From the NCBI GenBank assembly GCA_905221605.1, contig CAJNDS010002314.1, positions 96,501 to 111,177 of the forward strand: DNA of 14,677 nt, read 5' to 3'. How positions within the stretch are numbered: position 1 is the first letter of the stretch; each line of letters starts with the position of its first letter. The translations under genes were made by a program, and so were the position numbers. A model generated the notes under the pieces. That model did no database searches. It was not told the DNA's origin and saw nothing but the letters and a program-made list of their open reading frames with translations. Source of the DNA: Symbiodinium natans (Eukaryota > Sar > Dinophyceae > Suessiales > Symbiodiniaceae). Positions 6,854 to 12,386 of the stretch are shown piece by piece.

Positions 6854-9800
6854 TGACGAAGGTCTCCCCTCTGCTGATGCGTCTCGCTGGGAGCTTGCTG
6901 GTGCCTGGTGAGACCGAATCCTACTGGTGGAGGAAGCCTCCTGGGAGGAACCCTCCTGCGCACGAATCCCAAGTTCCGACGTCACAGTGCCATATTCTAT
7001 GTGTGGGTCGGTAGACTTTTTTATTGCTGCACTCATGGCATAGACCTGCAGCAGGACTACACACTGGTCCGCGTGGCGAACCGGAGCGTCAACCATCATT
7101 CCACAATATCTGCATTCCTCCTTTTTATGAAGCAGTCTCTTATGTGTGCGCATGTTGGCATAGACTGAGTCTGAGGCCCCTGCCCAGAAAGCCTGGTGCG
7201 CTTTCTGAATGTGCTGTTTGACGCCCTTGTGACCGACAATGAACTGCCCACAGAGGCTGCAGTAAGCCCGCAAGTGCTTGGTCACATGAGCGTTTTTGAG
7301 AAGCAGGTCAGGGTCTCTTTTCAATTGATCCTGAACACTTGGTTGGAGCAGCAAGGCTGTGCTCTCCGCTCCTGAGCAGGACGATGATCGCTCCCTCAGC
7401 TCTGGAAGCTTTGAACATGTTCCCGATTCAACATGTCTGCGAAGCTGATGCATTGTGCGCAGCTGTTTGTGACATGCTGCACATTGCGGGAGTCCCTGCA
7501 GACTATGTGCGAAGACTTGGAATTTAGGGCCCAACTGGTTTGCTCTTTGGCCTCCATGCTTCGCTAGTGTATGATGCTGCAATCCCTTGTTGCTAGAGAA
7601 ACTTCTATCACATAGCGAACAGGGCACTGCATGATCTTCTTCGGCCAGAGCCAATTGCATGGATTGAAGTAGCTGCTGTTGGCTAATCAGCCGGCTGCGT
7701 AGACCCAGGTACTCTTGGATCGTTTGTAAGTTGCCTGTTGGCTTGGCAGCATCCATCGCATCCTGATAGTTCCTCATTTGCCTGAGAAGAACTTCCTGAG
7801 GAGTTTGGATCTTGTGGTGCTCAAACAGCTCTGTGGTTTCCATTCGACTAAAATGCTGATGCTGCTGAAAGATAGATCTGAGCATCCGAGAATATTTGCT
7901 CTGGAGCTTTTGCAGTCCCGTGTGGGTGATTCCCGTGGAGACTATGCCATGCAAGAGCGAAGACTCGACATACACTCGCCAGATCTCTAGTTTCTTCGCC
8001 TCGTCAAGGGCCTTCGTCGTGCACAAGATACTCCTAAGGAGCTCAAATTTGCCTTGGGCTTGAGAAATCCTGTAGTCTACTGTTTGATCCTTGTAAGCAC
8101 CATAGCTTAGTTGCACTCCTAGATAGGTCAGCTGATGATGAATCGGAATCTGATGCCCCGAGGGAAGAACCAAATGGAGCTGATTTTTTAATCGTTTGGT
8201 GTATTGCTTGCGGAAGAGGGGTTGCTGAGTGCCTTGCACCATGAGCAGTGCCTTGGATTTCGCTGGATTGACTTCAAGGCCGACTTCCTCGAGGGATTGA
8301 AACAAAGCTTCAAGCCGAGTGAGTACCTGCTGCAGTTCGGCAAAGCTTGTAAAAGTTTCCTGATGGAGAAAATCGTCAGCGAAGACAGTGAGTATATCTC
8401 TTGCCTGACTGCTGCCAGGCCCCCACTTCTTCTCCATCCTGTCCATGACTAGCAAGGTTAAGGCAGACCACAATGCAGGAGCTAATTTACATCCCTGTTT
8501 TATTCCCGAGGAAGTAGGAACACTGAACTCAAGCCCATTAGTGCCCATGTTGTACGATGTACAGGAGTGGAGTTGTACAACAAAGTCCTTAGTGGTTTGA
8601 TCTATGTTGAGCTTGTCTAAGGCTTCAAGCAACTCTTGTCTGTTGACAGAGTCAAAGGCTTTGCTCAGATCGACGGAGACTGTTAAGGCCCCTGCCAATG
8701 GGAGCCTTCTCTGACCTTGCTGTGCCTTGTGCATATCCCGGCGATGCTCTTGGCGCATTTCCTGCACGAGATCCAGATGCTGACACGCTTTTGCAATGGC
8801 ATCTCGCACCCCTCGCTTCCGAATATATGCAAACTGCGGCTCAAGCTGTGAGCGCTCTTGCAGTGCCGGTGCTATGCGAGTCTTGACAGCACCTGCAAGC
8901 ACTTTGCCTGGAACACTTATTACTCCTATGGGCCTCAAGTTCTTCATAGCTGTAGCTGGCTTACCCGGCTTTGGAATCCATGCAATTCTGGGGTCCTTCA
9001 AGTACGGTGAGATATCTGACTGAGAAACCTCTGTGTTTATCAGATCAGCGGTCTTCACATGAGCCTCAGGCGCTAAGCTCTTCCAGGCCGAGACCGGGGC
9101 CGACATGCTGGGAACCGCCTTGCCCACCGGAATTGTTTTTATTTGCTCGGCCACCTGCGAGGCATTGACAGCCTCTCGTGGTCTGGCTGCCACCGGATCC
9201 AGGGGAGATCCCTTGGAGAAGATGTGACTCGAATACTCTCGCATCGCACTTGCCGAGGCCTTCGCATCTAGGGGCTCACCTGCTGAATCCCTGAGATTGA
9301 CCCTTTGAGCAGGTTTCCATGGGGCCAGCTTTCTAAGGGCTTGGGACAGTTTGTGAGACTGCTGTCTCTTGTCCTCTTGGGCTTGAAGAAGGAGCCTCTC
9401 CTGCTTTTCAAGGTTTCTTTGCTTCTGCAACTTTTTGAAAGATTGGGCCTCTGTCTTTATGTCGCTGATTAGCTGTTGGCACTCAGGAGACTGCCCATTA
9501 CCGGATCGCTTGTGCTCCTGAATTTGGCGCACCTTTGTCCAGTAAGCCTGCTGAATGGGCCCTGCAACTGGCTGAGCCTTGCGAGGCGGTGGAAATTGCT
9601 CAGCAGTGACTCGAACCATCGTCCTGTCGATCGATTGCCAAGAGTTCTGCTCAGCCACACTCTTGACTACTTCAGCTGTTAGGTGCTTGGAATAAGCCTG
9701 CCAGTCTTCATCTTTTCGTCTAAAGCTGGCATCAAGTGCAGTGGCATCAAAGGGCTTTGGTTTGCTTGGGGGAGGACTGTATGGAGGAACAAACAGTTTA

Positions 9801-10900
9801 GCTCTGACCGGGAAGTGCTTGGAGCCATCCCGGTACGCTGCAACTGGAAAATTCTTATCGGAGGAAGCCTCCTTCGACCGCCTCCGGGCATCCTGCAGTC
9901 GAACTAGCAGAAAATCAATTTGAGACTCATATGTGCCATCGCTGTTTGCATAAGTGCTTTTATGGCTGGAGGCCCATGTGTTGAGCGCTGTCAGCCCACA
10001 AGATCTGCACAGTTCTGGGAGCGATCTAACATCTGCATTGGCAAATCTGGCTCGGCGAGGCACACTGGGCCCAATGAAAGGACGCTCTGTGACTGCATGT
10101 GAGTTGAAATCACCGGCAACAAGCATAAAGTCTCTCAAAGGCACTCTGCGAAGGCGAGTCTCAAGTTGACTCAGCACATCCTTCCTCCGTCGTCTATTGT
10201 CCAACTTGGAGAGTTTGGAGTCCCAAACATGCTGACACAGATTGAGTAGATGGATCCTAGACCTCTGCCAAGGAATCATGACATGCTGCAGGTGCCCTGG
10301 AATTATGGTGGTGCTGCGAATCTCTGAGAGCTGGGCCACGGATCGATGCACAAGGACAACGAGGCCGGCTTTATGTCTACTCTCAGAGCCACAGGTGAGG
10401 ACTGACCATGGACCTGAGCTGTAGGTTTGTTCCTGCTGCCAGTGGGATTCTTGCAGCAGCACAAGCTTGATGTTCTGATATTCTGGTGTTGCCAAAATGG
10501 CCAGAAGCTCATTCCAAACTCGACTCGTTATTGAACCTGCGTTCCAAGATAAAACCTCAATTTCAAATTTGTGGTGATACTGTCTGATCGGCTGAAAAGA
10601 TTGCTGCTCTGGCTTCTCAGAGACTGCAAATTGGTCTTCATGGGCTCCTAGAGCCTGAGCGGTCAGAAGTCGGCCTTTGTAAAGTGCTGCTCCCTTCGCC
10701 AGGGCAACTTTACAAGCTCTTTGGTAGCTTCGCTTGCCGGTTTTGTTCATGGTTAGCTGACTACGCTGCGCATGCTGCTCAGCTTCATCGGGGGGCGCTA
10801 CTTCCCGAAACCCTCGATTCTGATCCATGGCTGGACCCTGGGACTTGGGACCCAGGCACCCAAGAAAGCTCGCTACGGCTACGAGAAATAAAATCCTCAT
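6080..10900 (-). CDS. LINE polyprotein: APE endonuclease, reverse transcriptase, zinc fingers, USP-like protease
   Basis: Single-ORF LINE protein. The frame is open from a TGA just upstream of 10951; the first ATG is at 10900 (1,606 aa). Residues below count from 10951. APE endonuclease ~131-386: WNAGS 136-140, QESH 167-170, GDFN 280-283, SQID 343-346, SKHFPV 377-382. Charged, Gln/Lys-rich, probably coiled-coil linker ~470-545. Reverse transcriptase ~650-950: NLRPIG 671-676, motif A DLSKAFD 761-767, motif B GIKQG 816-820, motif C FADD 857-860, YLG 943-945. Four zinc knuckles 1111-1297. USP-like peptidase C19 domain ~1367-1623 with Cys1383, His1581 and Asp1598. In the usual LINE mechanism, the APE nicks DNA and the RT copies the element RNA at the nick (target-primed). 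The role of the protease is unknown. The ATG at 10828 (GCCATGG context) is an alternative start that would drop a hydrophobic N-terminus. The stop is TAG. Domain calls are confident; activity is inferred. Confidence 0.93.
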   Translation of the reverse strand: MRILFLVAVASFLGCLGPKSQGPAMDQNRGFREVAPPDEAEQHAQRSQLTMNKTGKRSYQRACKVALAKGAALYKGRLLTAQALGAHEDQFAVSEKPEQQSFQPIRQYHHKFEIEVLSWNAGSITSRVWNELLAILATPEYQNIKLVLLQESHWQQEQTYSSGPWSVLTCGSESRHKAGLVVLVHRSVAQLSEIRSTTIIPGHLQHVMIPWQRSRIHLLNLCQHVWDSKLSKLDNRRRRKDVLSQLETRLRRVPLRDFMLVAGDFNSHAVTERPFIGPSVPRRARFANADVRSLPELCRSCGLTALNTWASSHKSTYANSDGTYESQIDFLLVRLQDARRRSKEASSDKNFPVAAYRDGSKHFPVRAKLFVPPYSPPPSKPKPFDATALDASFRRKDEDWQAYSKHLTAEVVKSVAEQNSWQSIDRTMVRVTAEQFPPPRKAQPVAGPIQQAYWTKVRQIQEHKRSGNGQSPECQQLISDIKTEAQSFKKLQKQRNLEKQERLLLQAQEDKRQQSHKLSQALRKLAPWKPAQRVNLRDSAGEPLDAKASASAMREYSSHIFSKGSPLDPVAARPREAVNASQVAEQIKTIPVGKAVPSMSAPVSAWKSLAPEAHVKTADLINTEVSQSDISPYLKDPRIAWIPKPGKPATAMKNLRPIGVISVPGKVLAGAVKTRIAPALQERSQLEPQFAYIRKRGVRDAIAKACQHLDLVQEMRQEHRRDMHKAQQGQRRLPLAGALTVSVDLSKAFDSVNRQELLEALDKLNIDQTTKDFVVQLHSCTSYNMGTNGLEFSVPTSSGIKQGCKLAPALWSALTLLVMDRMEKKWGPGSSQARDILTVFADDFLHQETFTSFAELQQVLTRLEALFQSLEEVGLEVNPAKSKALLMVQGTQQPLFRKQYTKRLKNQLHLVLPSGHQIPIHHQLTYLGVQLSYGAYKDQTVDYRISQAQGKFELLRSILCTTKALDEAKKLEIWRVYVESSLLHGIVSTGITHTGLQKLQSKYSRMLRSIFQQHQHFSRMETTELFEHHKIQTPQEVLLRQMRNYQDAMDAAKPTGNLQTIQEYLGLRSRLISQQQLLQSMQLALAEEDHAVPCSLCDRSFSSNKGLQHHTLAKHGGQRANQLGPKFQVFAHSLQGLPQCAACHKQLRTMHQLRRHVESGTCSKLPELRERSSSCSGAESTALLLQPSVQDQLKRDPDLLLKNAHVTKHLRAYCSLCGQFIVGHKGVKQHIQKAHQAFWAGASDSVYANMRTHKRLLHKKEECRYCGMMVDAPVRHADQCVVLLQVYAMSAAIKKSTDPHIEYGTVTSELGIRAQEGSSQEASSTSRIRSHQAPASSQRDASAEGRPSSVPVTAWSLAYHNPHQLCYAHTVVHILASLASEGILSDPYLRQILTEIDAVGGRSSSVDVRRLRQLRPLLTGWRFRPRQEDASQFLAHIIQRSQVLSADVWEARVQITAPVERISVEDRAGLILFLPDPPDGLSTLQQAISQWAHRGSTYGLLPGVNLVCIQIQRFEYLEKTNRPQVLDTTLELPEFIDNGTTTAVVSFRLYAFIIHLGDDWRSGHYRTGFLREEVAYLADDDRSPRRTTLLSDQICQGSYLAFYVRV
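6929..6956. repeat. Double hairpin inside the ORF, copy 2
   Basis: Same as 1819-1846; in frame, at residues ~1332-1341 of the intact ORF. Confidence 0.85.
7061..7621 (-). other. Four Cys/His zinc knuckles, copy 2
   Basis: Four zinc-binding motifs follow the RT. Residue numbers count from 10951. Finger 1 is C1111-C1114-H1127-H1132 (C-x2-C-x12-H-x4-H). Finger 2 is C1157-C1160-H1173-C1179 (C-x2-C-x12-H-x5-C). Finger 3 is C1231-C1234-H1247-H1252. Finger 4 is C1280-C1283-H1293-C1297 (C-x2-C-x9-H-x3-C). Fingers C-terminal to the RT are usual in LINEs and are thought to bind target DNA or element RNA. Four in a row, mostly of classical C2H2 spacing, is more elaborate than the single CCHC knuckle of many L1 elements. 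Copy 1 has lost both cysteines of finger 4; copy 3 keeps all four fingers. Confidence 0.85.
8102..9004 (-). other. Reverse transcriptase domain of copy 2
   Basis: The RT palm and fingers motifs are in order: IPKPGK and NLRPIG (motif 1), FAYIRKRG (2), the A box with catalytic Asp761 and FD, the B box GIKQGCKLAP, the C box FADD with the two catalytic Asp residues, the D box around GLEVNPAKSK, and YLG (E). FADD replaces the commoner YADD, a substitution found in some LINEs. All metal-binding Asp residues are present, so the enzyme looks competent. Both boxes are also intact in copy 1, despite the frameshifts elsewhere in that copy. Confidence 0.93.
9794..10561 (-). other. APE-type endonuclease domain of copy 2
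   Basis: About 255 residues match the exonuclease-endonuclease-phosphatase fold used by APE-class LINEs. The metal and phosphate site residues appear in the right order: the Asn of WNAGS, the Glu of LLQESH, the GDFN motif, SQID, and the final His of SKHFPV. The usual SDH triplet reads SKH, so the Asp that normally orients the catalytic His is a Lys here. A GGAGG/CCTCC hairpin (9860-9872) lies in the loop between the last two motifs and encodes EASS. This domain falls in the assembly gap in copy 1 and outside the window in copy 3, so the Lys cannot be checked against sister copies here. Confidence 0.88.
9860..9872. repeat. Single hairpin inside the endonuclease domain, copy 2
   Basis: GGAGG-AAG-CCTCC, in frame, encoding EASS at residues 361-364 in the loop before SKHFPV. 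A further CCTCCG lies 8 nt downstream (9881-9886), so the original unit may have been longer. Confidence 0.8.
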
Positions 10901-10916
10901 CTTGGGCCAGAATCTT

Positions 10917-10937
10917 ACAACAACAACAACAACAACA
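10917..10937. repeat. (AAC)7 microsatellite near the ORF start, copy 2
   Basis: Seven perfect trinucleotides just upstream of the first ATG. Read through in frame they would give a Val run, but the frame has no ATG there, so this is leader sequence. Confidence 0.85.
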
Positions 10938-11060
10938 TTTTTGCATTGCACTCACTGCCAGAATCAGCATGTGGACCTCTGATCACTTTGGATCCTCGGC
11001 ACGTCGGCTACTCTGTATCCGCCTTGGGAGCTCCAGCAGTCTTTGCTAGTTCGTACTTCA

Positions 11061-11139
11061 CGCCCCTCAGGGCTGCTGAAAGGATTGTTGTGCACAGCTA
11101 TGTTCGAGTATGTGGAACGCATCCGCCCCTCAGGGCTGC
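11061..11139. repeat. Pair of 16-bp direct repeats in the 5' UTR, copy 2
   Basis: The same 16-mer is at 11061-11076 and 11124-11139, 63 bp apart. Confidence 0.6.
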
Positions 11140-11274
11140 GATAGCGCTGTGCTGGCTGGACACCCTACGACCGCCTCCTACTGGCTCACCTGCACCCGCG
11201 ACTGCTGCAGTGCCGGCTGGCCCCGATGTTGTGTTGCAGGCTGTAGATGTGCGCTAGCTGAGTTTGGTGTGATT

Positions 11275-11313
11275 AAGGCGGGCAAGTGTGATATAGAAGG
11301 TCTCACCCGCCTT
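11275..11313 (-). repeat. Terminal hairpin at the 5' end of copy 2 and element junction
   Basis: Same stem and loop as 5003-5041, here at the boundary of copies 3 and 2. Conserved between both junctions. Confidence 0.65.
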
Positions 11314-11322
11314 TTTTATTTC
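11312..11322 (-). promoter_or_regulatory. Putative 3' end and polyadenylation-like tail of copy 3
   Basis: Identical GAAATAAAAAA at the copy 3 / copy 2 boundary. Identical tail length at both junctions suggests the boundary was copied as a unit. Confidence 0.45.
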
Positions 11323-11425
11323 ACAGTCCGGCCTTTTGGACTTCGAGAGGATCGCTTCCTCCAGATTGCCAGGTCTCACTACCTGCTATTCTGAATCTGC
11401 TTTGGCAGAGTACTTAAGAATATTC

Positions 11426-11440
11426 AGGAGGAAACCTCCT
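11426..11440. repeat. Single hairpin AGGAGG-AAA-CCTCCT, copy 3
   Basis: Same site and sequence as 46-60. Confidence 0.85.
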
Positions 11441-11515
11441 AATCTGATGCAATGAATCAATAGGTTCAAGAAAACGGTAAGAATGAAGCCCAAAGTGAAG
11501 AAATTGAAGTTGGCA

Positions 11516-11530
11516 CGGAGGCAGCCTCCG
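11516..11530. repeat. Single palindrome CGGAGGC-A-GCCTCCG, copy 3
   Basis: Same site and sequence as 101-115. Confidence 0.85.
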
Positions 11531-11673
11531 ATATCAAGTACTCAGCACTGCAAAAGAGTGAAAAATAAGCGCGGCTACCCCGACACCCTACTGTGAGTCA
11601 CTGCGTCCAGCACCCACGCACCAGCTGTTTAGCGAGCCGTACCTCTGGTGAGGCCGACACTCAGCGTTCCTGT

Positions 11674-12057
11674 CTAGTGACGTCTCACACAGGTAACGCT
11701 AAACAACTGGCAGAGGGCCGTAGGCAGAGCGCACCAAGGCGGCCTTGCACGTTCCAAGAAGGATGCCCAAGTTGGAGGCAGGGTAGCTAAGTTTGCGAAG
11801 CCTGACCTGGGACACCTTGCGCGGCTCCTGGGGCCAGCGCTGCGACAGGGCAAAATTGCATTCCTGGTCGAGAAAATGTGACCCCAACTGACCGAACTTG
11901 ACGAGGAGGTCTCGCATAGGCACGAGTAGTTTGCGAAGAGGGAAGCACCTGACCTGGGACACCTTGCACGGCTCTCGGGGCCAGCGCTGCGACAAGGCAA
12001 GGTTGCATCCGAAAAAGTGACCCTAATCTGAACCCACCGACCTGGAGGAGACCTCAC
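11674..12057 (-). CDS. Candidate small ORF in 3' UTR, copy 3 (127 codons, doubtful)
   Basis: Same frame again, with four amino-acid changes relative to copy 2 (L to I, K to N, L to S, R to C) and still no stop. One change adds a further Cys in the second internal repeat. No function can be assigned. Confidence 0.2.
   Translation of the reverse strand: MRSPPGRWVQIRVTFSDATLPCRSAGPESRARCPRSGASLFANYSCLCETSSSSSVSWGHIFSTRNAILPCRSAGPRSRARCPRSGFANLATLPPTWASFLERARPPWCALPTALCQLFSVTCVRRH
11792..12057. repeat. 3' UTR module 1, duplicated, copy 3
   Basis: Same duplicated module; the CCTGACCTGGGAC starts are at 11801 and 11948. Confidence 0.85.
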
Positions 12058-12173
12058 ATGTTCTGAAGTGCGCGCAGGGCTCTTTCAGATGCTTCAGGTT
12101 CAGGGACAAGAATGGGTCAGCTTGGCCTTAAGCTACAGCAGGCAGAACGGTCTACTGTGAGAAACACTACCGG

Positions 12174-12199
12174 GGAGGAAGCCTCCGGAGGAAACCTCC
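12174..12199. repeat. Double hairpin, copy 3 (module 2, first)
   Basis: Identical to 757-782. Confidence 0.88.
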
Positions 12200-12339
12200 G
12201 CATGTGAAAGTTTCACGCAAGAGACTATACATCTTAGCACGAGATCATGGCTTTATTGCGCGCAGGGCAGCGTTCATGCCGAGTTGCCTCAGGCAACAGC
12301 AGGCAGATAGGTCTACTTTAAGAAGAAAGAACACTGCTG

Positions 12340-12367
12340 CGGAGGAAGCCTCCGGAGGAAACCTCCG
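12340..12367. repeat. Double hairpin, copy 3 (module 2, second)
   Basis: Identical to 923-950. Confidence 0.88.
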
Positions 12368-12386
12368 CATGCGAAGGTAGAGCGAG

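Larger units (their letters stand above)
5040..11311 (-). mobile_element. LINE copy 2, complete with intact ORF
   Basis: This is the only complete copy in the window, 6,272 bp on the minus strand. It has a 5' UTR of about 410 bp, a single uninterrupted ORF with APE, RT, zinc-finger and USP-like protease domains, and a 3' UTR of about 1,040 bp ending in AAATAAAAAA. No separate ORF1 or gag-like frame is seen upstream. It is flanked directly on both sides by further copies, with no target-site duplication or host DNA visible. Domain content places it among APE-class LINEs; the clade (L1-like, Tx1-like or other) cannot be fixed by eye. The exact ends are inferred from the A-rich junction. Confidence 0.88.
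10901..11311 (-). other. 5' UTR of LINE copy 2
   Basis: About 410 nt between the inferred 5' end and the first in-frame ATG. An in-frame TGA at 10952-10954 closes the reading frame upstream, so translation cannot start further out. It holds a GGCGGG/CCCGCC hairpin at the very 5' end, two copies of a 16-bp CGCCCCTCAGGGCTGC motif, and a (AAC)7 tract next to the ATG. No upstream ORF1 is visible. Confidence 0.7.
12070..12377. repeat. 3' UTR module 2, duplicated, copy 3
   Basis: Same pair of diverged modules; GCGCGCAGGGC starts at 12070 and 12258. Confidence 0.8.
11312..12386 (-). other. 3' UTR of LINE copy 3
   Basis: Same modular structure as the other two copies, with 35 extra nt at 11461-11495 that copies 1 and 2 lack. 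It ends in the same AAATAAAAAA against the 5' end of copy 2. Confidence 0.7.

Noticed and set aside
10901-10951. Extension of the large ORF to a GTG start at 10951
   Set aside because: There is no ATG in this stretch, and the extra residues are mainly the translated (AAC)n tract; a non-ATG start is not needed in a eukaryote.
10901-11380. Dinoflagellate spliced-leader relic, tRNA-derived promoter or SINE in the 5' UTR
   Set aside because: I could not find a spliced-leader-like 22-mer on either strand, nor a convincing pol III A/B box pair or cloverleaf.
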